Shown here: positions 52,453 to 59,770 of the stretch, one piece after another
Numbering within the stretch: the stretch's first letter is position 1
Layout of the letters: the number at the start of each line of letters is the position of its first letter
Source of the DNA: Stigmatella aurantiaca DW4/3-1
Lineage (GTDB): Bacteria > Myxococcota > Myxococcia > Myxococcales > Myxococcaceae
DNA length: 64,000 nucleotides
NCBI RefSeq assembly: GCF_000165485.1
Contig: NC_014623.1
Coordinates: 8,574,893 to 8,638,892, forward strand
Direction of reading: 5' to 3'
Translations under genes and position numbers: made by a program
The notes under the pieces: model-generated
Databases searched by the model: none
What the model saw: only the letters and a program-made list of their open reading frames with translations
Told to the model about the DNA's origin: nothing

Positions 52453-53817
52453 ATGAAGTGGCATTGGGGGGGAGTGCTGCTGTTGGCGAATCTTTGGGCA
52501 GGCTGTGCGACTGCACCGGTGGTGCGCCTGGACACAGGCCATGGAGAGCCCATCACCTACACGCCACCGAAAGACATCGAGCCCATTGAGATTGACGATG
52601 GTGAATTTCAGACGGTGATGACCCTGCTTGTGCTGGACATGCGCTTCGCGATCCGTCCCGAAGAGGAGAGGCCCCCACGCGTCCGTCTCGCCTCGTGGGA
52701 CTCTGAGCCACACCCCCAAGGAAGGGACTATGGGGCATGGTGCTCTCGGCAAGACAATCCAGGCGAGTGCCTCTCATTGCTGGAGGACGGCTTTGCTTTC
52801 TTGGATGCCAAGGCTCGGCGAAAGATGGCGCTATCCTTCGCCTGGGACGGCGTATGGAGCGGCGTGCAAGGTGCTGTCAAGGAGGTTGTCAATCCCTTGG
52901 CGCTCAAGGCGATGATTACCTCGGCGATGGCCGCATACATGCTTTTGGCCTTGGCGCCAGAACCCGTGACCAAACTCGTTGCCATCGCGCTGACGACCTA
53001 CATCATCGCGTACATCGGATTGGACTCATTCTCCAACCTCGCGCAAGGATGGCAGCGGCTCTCTGTGGATTCAGAGAAAGCGCTCTCGTTCGAGGAACTG
53101 GAGGACGCAGGGCACCGGTTCGGGCGGGTGATGGGAGCGAATGGGGCGAGAGTCCTCATCCTGGCACTGACAGCGGCCTTGGGGGGAGGTGCCACCAACA
53201 TGGTTTCGAAAGGCCCCATGCTCCCGGGCTTCGCGAGGGCGGTGCTGGCCACCGAAACCAATGTGGGCTTCCAGATGTCCGCAGCGATGACTGGCGGTGT
53301 TCGTTCCATTTCCATGAGTGAAGGCGCCCTGACTGTAGGACTTGCCCCCAGCGCAGTCGCCATGGCAGCCCGAGACCCCAGAGGCCAGAGTGCGGCGCAG
53401 ACAGGCAATTCAACTTCAGCACAGCTCTTCGAAAATCAACTGCCAGAGCGACTCTCTTCTGAATTGGAGATCGCTCAGCAGTTAGGGGTCAAACCAGTCA
53501 GTGTGGACTCGGCTGGATTCACGCGCTATGCGAGCACGGATCGGATCAAGTGGGTTGTCACCGAAGAAGGTCAGTTGCGGATCATTCCACACACATGGCA
53601 CCAAACAGAGATCTCGCATGCCGTGGCCAGCGGAGGCCGCCCCGTGCTGGCCGCCGGGGAAGCAGAACTGGCCATCCATGGCTCCACGCGCCTCGGTATC
53701 GAGATCACTTCTCGCAGTGGCCATTATCTGAATGGGTCTTCCAAGGCTGTGAATGATAAGGTCCTGGAAACCGGGCGGAAGGCGTTCGCCCGATTCGGCA
53801 TTACTTTCCCTCCTTGA
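52453..53817 (+). CDS. SitA5-scaffold lipoprotein polymorphic toxin
   Basis: A 454-residue lipoprotein toxin candidate. Start MKWHWGGVLLLANLWAGC follows GGAGG at five bases and has a textbook lipobox (Cys18). The N-terminal scaffold APVVRLDTGHGEPITYTP and GECLSLLEDG are those of the SitA5 group. Two hydrophobic regions (about 153-200 and 233-248) and AVAMAARDPRGQ (about 300) follow. The C-terminal ~135 residues, expected to be the toxin, read GQLRIIPHT, HQTEISHAVASGGRPVLAAG, GIEITSRSGHYL and ARFGITF. I do not recognise a nuclease such as AHH. In the known system SitA passes between cells by TraA-dependent outer-membrane exchange. Confidence 0.78.
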   Translation: MKWHWGGVLLLANLWAGCATAPVVRLDTGHGEPITYTPPKDIEPIEIDDGEFQTVMTLLVLDMRFAIRPEEERPPRVRLASWDSEPHPQGRDYGAWCSRQDNPGECLSLLEDGFAFLDAKARRKMALSFAWDGVWSGVQGAVKEVVNPLALKAMITSAMAAYMLLALAPEPVTKLVAIALTTYIIAYIGLDSFSNLAQGWQRLSVDSEKALSFEELEDAGHRFGRVMGANGARVLILALTAALGGGATNMVSKGPMLPGFARAVLATETNVGFQMSAAMTGGVRSISMSEGALTVGLAPSAVAMAARDPRGQSAAQTGNSTSAQLFENQLPERLSSELEIAQQLGVKPVSVDSAGFTRYASTDRIKWVVTEEGQLRIIPHTWHQTEISHAVASGGRPVLAAGEAELAIHGSTRLGIEITSRSGHYLNGSSKAVNDKVLETGRKAFARFGITFPP

Positions 53818-53826
53818 CGCTGATCC

Positions 53827-54372
53827 ATGGAACCTAAGCCCTCCCTCTTACAAACAGTCCTGGAATGGCCGCTCCCTCGGGTGAGGGCATGGCTCGATGG
53901 GCTCTCCATCGGCGAGCCCGTGGACGGCGCCCCCTTTCACTGGGATGGCTTCGCCTTCACCGCCGCATCCAGGGCGAGAGAAGAGCGGAGTCTTCCCTGG
54001 GCGCACATCGCCCTTCTGGTGTATGGGGTGCTCGCGGAACGCCCGCCCACCCGAGACACACACTCCCTCATGCTCTCGGCCATGAGCCTGCGAGCATGGA
54101 TGATCAAGGAACTGGGCGCCCAGGAAGGTGACGCCGTCCTGGACACAGACATCCTCTTCGCGTGGTTCCAGAGCTTGGCCACCCTTCCCATCGAGGAAGC
54201 GGCCAGGCTGGTGTCCTCGGAAAACTGGCATACCCTTCCCATCGAGACGCTTCTCCAACTGCGCCGCATCAAGAGCGCGCTCAATCTCCTGTCCCCTCTT
54301 TCGGAAACAGGGATCGTGCAGAAGCACCCTGAGCTGAACGGCTGGCTACAGCTCAGAAGCCATCTCCCGTGA
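53827..54372 (+). CDS. Putative cognate immunity protein of the SitA-like toxin
   Basis: A 181-residue cytoplasmic protein starting MEPKPSLLQTVLEWPLPRVR, nine bases after the toxin stop, so co-transcribed. It is predicted to be mostly helical, with conserved-looking WLDGLSIGEPVDGAPF and HWDGFAFTAAS near the N-terminus. No signal or membrane segment is seen, which suits an immunity protein that neutralises a toxin in the cytoplasm. I recognise no family; it is unlike the double-CXXCG SitI6 or the remnant at 15.6 kb. The immunity role is inferred from its place directly behind the toxin, as in all known sitA-sitI pairs. Confidence 0.68.
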   Translation: MEPKPSLLQTVLEWPLPRVRAWLDGLSIGEPVDGAPFHWDGFAFTAASRAREERSLPWAHIALLVYGVLAERPPTRDTHSLMLSAMSLRAWMIKELGAQEGDAVLDTDILFAWFQSLATLPIEEAARLVSSENWHTLPIETLLQLRRIKSALNLLSPLSETGIVQKHPELNGWLQLRSHLP

Positions 54373-54386
54373 GGGTTTGGGTGACT

Positions 54387-55379
54387 TCAGGATTCGTCCG
54401 GCGGCCCTGAAGCGGGGCTTGGGCCGTTCAGGGCCGCCATCTGCATGCCCACCTCATGGAGACGCCGCCGCAAGGACAGGGGTTCGAGCACCTCGATGCC
54501 GCCCCCCAGCCCGGCGAGCTGCTCAGCCGCCACATCCTCTCCCTCCAGTTGGAGTTCCACCGTTCGCCACCCCTCCGCATCGGGTGCTCCCGCCTCCTCC
54601 AGCATGCGGCGGACGGCATCATGCGGAATCACCGTTCTCAGGAGGGCCTGCGCGTGTGGCGACAGACGCGCGCGGCAGCGGTACGTCAGCAAGGAACGGT
54701 CGAACGCCACCGAGGACTCGGCCCACCAAGCGGCCAGATCGAAGTCCGCGGGGCGGGTAAATGTCTCGGCCCTCGCCTCGGCCCGGTGGATCCGGCTGAT
54801 CCGGTAGGTCCTCAGAGACTGCTCATGCCTCGCCACCAGGTACCAGGTGCCCGCCTTGAGCACGAGGCCGAACGGATCCACACGTCGACGCTTGGGCGGA
54901 GCGCCGTACTGAAGATCGAGCCGGCGCCCTTCCCAGACAGCCTCGGCCACCGCCGGCAGGGCGTCCAGGGACTCGCTCCGGGAAAACCAGCCGGGCGCAT
55001 CGAGCAGGAACCGCTCCCGGATCCGGTGGGCCCGGCCCCGCAGCTCCTTGGGGAGCGTGGCATCCACCTTGGCCCGCGCGCTGACGGCCACCGTGGCCAG
55101 GCCCAGGTCCGCCATGGCCTGCGGCGCGCCGAACAGGAACAGGGCGTTCGCCTCGTCGGCGGTCAGCCCGTCGAGCCGGGTGCGCCAACCCTCCATCAGC
55201 CGGATGCCCCCATGCGGGCCCGGCTCCGTCCACACGGGCACCCCCGCCGCCATCAGCGCCGCCACGTCCCGGTAGAGCGTGCGAACGGAGACTTCCAGTT
55301 CCTCGGCGAGTTCCGAGGCCTTGGCGGTTCCCCGCCGCTGGAGCACGAGGAGCAAGGCGAGCAGGCGGCTGGATTTCAT
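54387..55379 (-). CDS. WYL-domain HTH transcriptional regulator (YafY/DeoR-like)
   Basis: A 330-residue regulator starting MKSSRLLALLLVLQRRGTAK. The N-terminal winged helix reads ASELAEELEVSVRTLYRDVAAL and PVWTEPGPHGGI. A central WYL domain has RVDPFGLVLKAGTWYLVARH, and a C-terminal part has RLSPHAQALL and the final arginine-rich helix. WYL domains bind nucleic acids or nucleotides and switch the DNA-binding activity. The divergent RibD-like reductase gene lies 65 bp away, and between them is a 25-bp dyad, so the regulator probably controls both. An ATG 24 codons upstream exists, but homology starts at MKSSR. Confidence 0.88.
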   Translation of the reverse strand: MKSSRLLALLLVLQRRGTAKASELAEELEVSVRTLYRDVAALMAAGVPVWTEPGPHGGIRLMEGWRTRLDGLTADEANALFLFGAPQAMADLGLATVAVSARAKVDATLPKELRGRAHRIRERFLLDAPGWFSRSESLDALPAVAEAVWEGRRLDLQYGAPPKRRRVDPFGLVLKAGTWYLVARHEQSLRTYRISRIHRAEARAETFTRPADFDLAAWWAESSVAFDRSLLTYRCRARLSPHAQALLRTVIPHDAVRRMLEEAGAPDAEGWRTVELQLEGEDVAAEQLAGLGGGIEVLEPLSLRRRLHEVGMQMAALNGPSPASGPPDES

Positions 55380-55400
55380 CTCCCCGCACCCTGCCAGAAA

Positions 55401-55425
55401 ATCCCTGACAGGAACTGTCAGGGAT
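55401..55425. promoter_or_regulatory. Operator dyad between the WYL regulator and RibD-like gene
   Basis: ATCCCTGACAG (55401-55411), GAA, CTGTCAGGGAT (55415-55425): a perfect 11-bp inverted repeat. It sits 22 bp before the WYL start on one side and 20 bp before the reductase start on the other. CTGACAG-type dyads recur ahead of YafY-like WYL regulators. It very probably is the shared operator. Confidence 0.72.
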
Positions 55426-55444
55426 GCGTGGGCATCTTTCGCCC

Positions 55445-56002
55445 ATGACACGCACCCAATATTACGTAGCGGCCAGCATCGATGGGTACATCGCCGACAG
55501 CGCCGGGAAGCTGGACTGGCTCTTCCAGTTCAACGACACCCCAGGCTTGACCGAGCACTACCAAGCGTTCATCGACAGCGTGGGCCCCCTGGCCATGGGC
55601 GCCGCCACCTATGAGTTCATCCTCGGCGAAAATCAGCCCTGGCCCTATGCGGACCGGCCCACCTGGGTCTTCACCCATCGCCCGCTGCCCGCCATCCCTG
55701 GAGCGAACCTCCGCTTCACCACCGAGGACGTGAGCGCCGTCCACGCCCAGATGGTGGAGGCCGCCGCGGGGAAGAACCTCTGGCTCATCGGCGGCGGCAA
55801 CCTCGTCGCGCAGTTCGTGCGGCAGGGGCTGCTGGACGAAATCCTCCTGAGCGTCGTTCCCGTTGTCCTCGGGGGAGGAATCCCGCTGCTGCCCGCGGCC
55901 CTCACGCGCCCGCTCGAGCTCACCGGGCTCACCCGGTTCGACCGGGGCATGGTCGAGTTGCGGTACACGCTCCCCTCCCGCGCCCCGGCGCCCAAAGGCT
56001 GA
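55445..56002 (+). CDS. RibD C-terminal / dihydrofolate-reductase-like protein
   Basis: A 185-residue reductase starting MTRTQYYVAASIDGYIADS. It shows the RibD_C/DHFR-like fold: YYVAASIDGYIA, DWLFQF, MGAATYEFIL, LWLIGGGNLVAQFVRQGLLD, ILLSVVPVVLGGGIPLL. The GGGNL loop binds the nicotinamide cofactor. Members reduce deaminated riboflavin precursors or other substrates, and the stand-alone form is often linked to WYL regulators with no known target. The shared dyad and divergent layout suggest control by the WYL protein. It ends three bases before the convergent acyl-CoA synthetase stop. Confidence 0.85.
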   Translation: MTRTQYYVAASIDGYIADSAGKLDWLFQFNDTPGLTEHYQAFIDSVGPLAMGAATYEFILGENQPWPYADRPTWVFTHRPLPAIPGANLRFTTEDVSAVHAQMVEAAAGKNLWLIGGGNLVAQFVRQGLLDEILLSVVPVVLGGGIPLLPAALTRPLELTGLTRFDRGMVELRYTLPSRAPAPKG

Positions 56003-56005
56003 CGC

Positions 56006-57637
56006 CTATCGCGCGGAGCCCCGCAGCTCGGCCCGGCGGATCTTCCCACTCACCGTCTTCGGCAGCTCCGTCACGAATTCGATCTCCCGGGGGTACTTGT
56101 ACGCGGCCGTCGTCCGCTTCACGTGCTCCTGGAGCTCCGTGGCCAGCGCCGGGGAGCCCGTGTACCCCGGCGCCAGCACCACGTAGGCCTTGATGCGCTG
56201 GCCGATGCGCTCGTCCGGCACCCCGATGACCGCCGACTCGGCCACCGCCGCGTGCTCGATGAGCGCGGACTCCACCTCGAATGGCCCCACCCGGTAGCCC
56301 GAGGTCTTGATGACGTCGTCCGCGCGCCCCACGAAATAGAAGTAGCCGTCCGCGTCCTTCACCGCCCGGTCCCCCGTCACGTACCAGTCCCCGCGCCGGC
56401 AGGCCTCGTTGGCCGCGTCATCCTGGAGATAGCCCTGGAACAGCCCCACCGGCCGCTCCGGCGCCACGCGCACCGCGATGTCCCCCTCCTGCCCCGGGCC
56501 CACCTCCTGGCCTTGCTCGTCAATGACGGACACCGTGAAGCCCGGGGAGGGCTTGCCCATGGAGCCCACGCGCGGCTCCAGCGCCGGGAACATCCCCACC
56601 ACCACCACCGTCTCCGTCTGCCCGTACCCCTCGCGGATGTGCAGCCCCGTTGCCGCCTTCCAGCTGTCGATGACTTCGGGGTTCAACGGCTCGCCCGCGC
56701 TCACCGCGTGGCGGATGGCGCTCAGGTCGTACTTCGACAGGTCCTGCAACACGAGCGCCCGCCACGCCGTGGGCGGCGCGCAAAACGTCGTCACCCGCTG
56801 CGTCTCCAGCATCTTCAGAATGCGCGGCGCATCGAACCGCCCGCGGTAGTCGTACACGACATTGCACGCCCCCTGGCTCCAAGGCCCGAACAACTTGCCC
56901 CACGCGCACTTGGCCCAGCCCGTGTCCGACAGCGTCAGGTGCCGGTCCTCGGGCGTCAAATCCAACCAGTAGCGCCCCGTCACCGTGTGCCCCAAGCCAT
57001 AGCTGGCATGGGTGTGGAGCACCATCTTCGGCATGCCCGTGGTGCCCGAGGTGAAATAGAGGAGCATGGGCTCATCCGCCCGCGTGGGCTCGAAGGACAC
57101 GCCATCCGTGGCCGTCCCCTCCTCCGGCGCGTAGCGGATCCACGGCGAGGGGACCTCGCCCAGGGCAATCCAGTGCTTCACCTGCCCCGTGCCCACCAGC
57201 CCCTCGAAGCGCTCCAGGCAGCTCGCCTCGGTGATGACCGCCCGCGCCTCCGCGGCCGCCAGCCGGTAGCGAATGTCCTTCGCCGTGAGCATGGGCGTGC
57301 CGGGCATGAAGACGATGCCCGCGCGCATGCACCCGAGCACGATGAACCACCACTCTGGAATGCGCGGCATCAGGACGAACACCCGGTCGCCCCGCCGCAA
57401 CCCCAGGTCCGTCAGGAAGCGGGCCGCCTGAAGCGAGTGCCGCCGCAGCTCCGCGAAGGTGAAGCGCCGCGCCTGGCCGCCCTCGTCCGACCAGAGCAGT
57501 GCCAGGGCCTCGGGGCGCCCGGATGCCTGCACGTCGATGACGTCCGTGGCGAAGTTGAAGTGCTCGGGCCGCTCCCACCGGAAGGACCGGTACACCGCCT
57601 CGTAGTCCGTCATGTTGCGGGGGGATGCAGAGGACAT
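56006..57637 (-). CDS. Medium-chain acyl-CoA synthetase (ACSM-like)
   Basis: A 543-residue ATP-dependent synthetase that activates medium-chain or branched fatty acids to acyl-CoA through an adenylate. It starts MSSASPRNMTDYEAVY with AAGGAGC upstream. The P-loop YFTSGTTGMPKMVLHTH, the adenylate motif EGYGQTE, GDRAVKDADGYFYFVGRADD and the hinge-domain KTSGYRVGPFEVES are present, with the catalytic lysine near the C-terminus in KTVSGKIRRAELR. The R-V-G-P-F-E-V-E-S wording is characteristic of ACSM enzymes. It would feed beta-oxidation or branched-chain lipid synthesis typical of myxobacteria. Convergent with the RibD-like gene. Confidence 0.93.
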   Translation of the reverse strand: MSSASPRNMTDYEAVYRSFRWERPEHFNFATDVIDVQASGRPEALALLWSDEGGQARRFTFAELRRHSLQAARFLTDLGLRRGDRVFVLMPRIPEWWFIVLGCMRAGIVFMPGTPMLTAKDIRYRLAAAEARAVITEASCLERFEGLVGTGQVKHWIALGEVPSPWIRYAPEEGTATDGVSFEPTRADEPMLLYFTSGTTGMPKMVLHTHASYGLGHTVTGRYWLDLTPEDRHLTLSDTGWAKCAWGKLFGPWSQGACNVVYDYRGRFDAPRILKMLETQRVTTFCAPPTAWRALVLQDLSKYDLSAIRHAVSAGEPLNPEVIDSWKAATGLHIREGYGQTETVVVVGMFPALEPRVGSMGKPSPGFTVSVIDEQGQEVGPGQEGDIAVRVAPERPVGLFQGYLQDDAANEACRRGDWYVTGDRAVKDADGYFYFVGRADDVIKTSGYRVGPFEVESALIEHAAVAESAVIGVPDERIGQRIKAYVVLAPGYTGSPALATELQEHVKRTTAAYKYPREIEFVTELPKTVSGKIRRAELRGSAR

Positions 57638-58033
57638 GATCGCTCCTTCGATGGATGGGAAAGCATGACACGCGCCCACCCCAGAAACCGGCGTTTCCCA
57701 GGCTGAAGCAGGCAACCGCTCAGGGGTCTTCTGTCTCGCCCCACCCCCTGGCCTCCCGCGCCAGGCCGCCCCACGGGCAGGCCCGCTTCCCAGAGTCCCT
57801 GAGCCCTCTGTAGGCCCTTGCGTACACGGCATTCGTGCACGCCATTCCTTTGAAACCAAAGGTTTTTACCGCATCCACGGGGGGGATGAAGGTGGCAAGG
57901 CCTCGCCGTCCTGTCGGGTGTGCGGGCGAGGCAGGCGGGGCACGGTCCGCTGGGGCTTGGCAGGCGAGGGCGACGGGAAGGGATTTTTTCCCCCATTTGT
58001 CCGACCGCCGCACCTGGAACGAAAGGACCCGAA
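57638..58033. other. 396-bp intergenic region between divergent genes
   Basis: It separates the acyl-CoA synthetase and the polysaccharide lyase, which are transcribed divergently. It is less GC-rich in places (around 57855-57880) and likely holds promoters for both, but no clear dyad, riboswitch or small gene was seen. Confidence 0.5.
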
Positions 58034-59074
58034 TTGAAGCGTTTCCTTCTGCTCATCACCGCCCTGCTGATGCCCACCCTTGCGTCGGCCACCACCCTCT
58101 GGAAGGGGGACTTCGAGCCCGGCAACACCTCTCAGTGGTCCAGCAGCCAGAGCGTCGCCTCGGACAGGCTCCAAGTCGTCACGGACACCGTGCGGGAGGG
58201 GCGCTATGCGCTCAAGGTGACGGTGAAGAAGGGGGACAATCCCATCAGCGCCAGCGGCAACCGCAACGAGCTGCTGTACCTGAGCCGGGAGACCCCCAAC
58301 ACCGAGTATTTCTATAAGTGGAGCACCCTGTTCCCCAAGGGCTACCCCTCGGTGGACAAGTGGCAAGTCTTCGCGCAGTGGCACCAGGATGGCTGCTGCG
58401 GCTCGCCCCCCCTGGAGTTCTATGTGGTGGGAGAGGAGATGCGGCTGCGCGTGGGCGGAAGCTCCGGCCGCGTGGTGTGGAAGGCCCCCCTCAAGCGCGA
58501 GCAGTGGCATGACTTCGTGATGCGCGTGAAGTGGTCCTCCGATGCCAAGGTGGGCTTCGTCGAGCTCTACAAGGACGGCAAGCTCGTGCTGCCCAAGACG
58601 ATGGCGGCCACCCAGTTCGGCAAGGAGAAGAACTACCTGAAGCTCGGCCTGTACCGGGATGCGAGCGTCTCCCCCACCGCCACGCTCTACCACGATGGGT
58701 TCGTCATGGCCTCGACCCTGGCGGACGTGATGCCCCCGCCCCCCGCCCCCGTCCCCGTCCCCGTCCCCGAGGAGCAGCCGGCGCCCGCGCCCACGCCCGC
58801 TCCGGAGACCGAGATCGGCACCGAGCTGCCCACGTCCCCCCTGCCGGAGACCGGCGTGGACACGCCCTCCCTCCCCTCGCCGCCTTCCTACACCACCCTG
58901 CCGGGCGACCCGGGGGATGACCGGCAGGACCTGGAGTTCGGCGCCCCGCAGGGCTGCGGTGCCTCCGCCAGCGGTGGCATGCCCGCCATGGCCGCGGTGG
59001 GCCTGCTCGGCGCGGCCCTGCTCATGCGCCGCCGCTCCGCGCTCGTCCGCGTTCGCGCCTCGAAGCGGCGGTAA
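58034..59074 (+). CDS. Secreted polysaccharide lyase with MYXO-CTERM sorting tail
   Basis: A 346-residue surface enzyme from a TTG start with AAAGGA six bases upstream. The Sec signal (MKRFLLLITALLMPTLASA) leads to a beta-jelly-roll resembling the heparinase-I/alginate-type polysaccharide lyases: WKGDFEPGN, RNELLYLSRE, YFYKWSTLFP, WQVFAQWHQDG, FVMRVKWS, KNYLKLGLYRD. A Pro-rich linker (PVPVPVPEE) follows. The final residues GCGASASGGM plus a membrane helix and RRRS form a MYXO-CTERM tail, which sorts proteins to the cell surface with cleavage at the GC. It cleaves acidic polysaccharides by beta-elimination; the exact substrate is unknown. Confidence 0.85.
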   Translation: MKRFLLLITALLMPTLASATTLWKGDFEPGNTSQWSSSQSVASDRLQVVTDTVREGRYALKVTVKKGDNPISASGNRNELLYLSRETPNTEYFYKWSTLFPKGYPSVDKWQVFAQWHQDGCCGSPPLEFYVVGEEMRLRVGGSSGRVVWKAPLKREQWHDFVMRVKWSSDAKVGFVELYKDGKLVLPKTMAATQFGKEKNYLKLGLYRDASVSPTATLYHDGFVMASTLADVMPPPPAPVPVPVPEEQPAPAPTPAPETEIGTELPTSPLPETGVDTPSLPSPPSYTTLPGDPGDDRQDLEFGAPQGCGASASGGMPAMAAVGLLGAALLMRRRSALVRVRASKRR

Positions 59075-59079
59075 GCGCC

Positions 59080-59106
59080 AGGGGCCTCCCTCGAGGGGGG
59101 GCCCCT
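59080..59106 (+). terminator. GC-rich terminator after the lyase gene
   Basis: AGGGGCCTCCCTC (59080-59092) pairs with GAGGGGGGGCCCCT (59093-59106) with one bulge, six bases after the TAA. The stem is strong, with no T-run. Confidence 0.6.
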
Positions 59107-59137
59107 GCAGCCCCCGCCGCCCGGTTAGGATGGGCCC

Positions 59138-59671
59138 ATGAACCCCATCGTTCATGCGGAGCTGTCCTGGCTGGCCGCCCAAGGGCTGCGCGAGCGCCGG
59201 GACCGGGTGCTCGTCACGTGCGCGGGGCTGGCGCCGGATCTCGATGGCCTCTCCCTGCTCGGGGGAGAGGCCTTCTACGCCCGCTACCACCACGTTCTCT
59301 TTCATGGGTATGTGGGCGCGCTGATCACCGTGGCCGTCTGCGCGGCGCTCGCGCGGCAGCGCAAGGCGGTGGCCCTGCTGTCCCTGGCCGCTTTCCACCT
59401 GCACCTGCTGTGCGATCTGGTGGGAAGCGGGCCTGGCTGGGGCATTGTCTATTTTTGGCCCACCCTGCCCCAGGAGTTCTTCTGGCGCGGCCAGTGGAAC
59501 CTGGCCTCCTGGCAGAACAGCCTCATTGGGTTGGCGGCGACCCTGGCCTGTCTGGCCTGTGCCCTGCGCTGGCGCCGCACCGCCGTAGAGGTGTTGTCGG
59601 CCCGGTGGGATGCCGAGGTGACGCGCGCCCTGCGGCGACGCTTCCTGGGAGAGGGTCCCCCTTCCGTATAA
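59138..59671 (+). CDS. YdjM-like membrane-bound metal-dependent hydrolase
   Basis: A 177-residue inner-membrane protein starting MNPIVHAELSWLAAQGLRER. It has the pattern of the YdjM / LexA-binding membrane hydrolase family: an N-terminal H-x-E with APDLDGL, a histidine-rich YHHVLFHGYVGAL and FHLHLLCDLVGSG, which could bind a metal, within about four hydrophobic segments. The reaction is unknown; members often have an SOS link in enterobacteria. The start has no strong ribosome site. It stands alone between two terminator-like regions. Confidence 0.75.
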   Translation: MNPIVHAELSWLAAQGLRERRDRVLVTCAGLAPDLDGLSLLGGEAFYARYHHVLFHGYVGALITVAVCAALARQRKAVALLSLAAFHLHLLCDLVGSGPGWGIVYFWPTLPQEFFWRGQWNLASWQNSLIGLAATLACLACALRWRRTAVEVLSARWDAEVTRALRRRFLGEGPPSV

Positions 59672-59724
59672 CTAAAACAAACCTGGCAGCCTGAAACCCC
59701 AGGGGGAGCAAAGCCGCAGGAAGT

Positions 59725-59742
59725 ACTTGCCCCCCTGCAAGT
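59725..59742. promoter_or_regulatory. Dyad upstream of the large kinase gene
   Basis: ACTTGC-N6-GCAAGT lies 29-46 bp before the GTG at 59771. It is a candidate operator or promoter element in the otherwise GC-rich leader. Half-sites are only six bases long. Confidence 0.4.
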
Positions 59743-59770
59743 CTTTGGCGGAGGCGCGTAGAGTGGGGGC

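Noticed and set aside
54470-54500. GGTTCGA sequence like a tRNA T-loop
   Set aside because: No acceptor stem or anticodon arm can be folded around it, and it lies within the WYL gene.
59672-59770. Sigma-54-type promoter before the large kinase
   Set aside because: TGGCAG is present, but no TTGC element lies at the required spacing.
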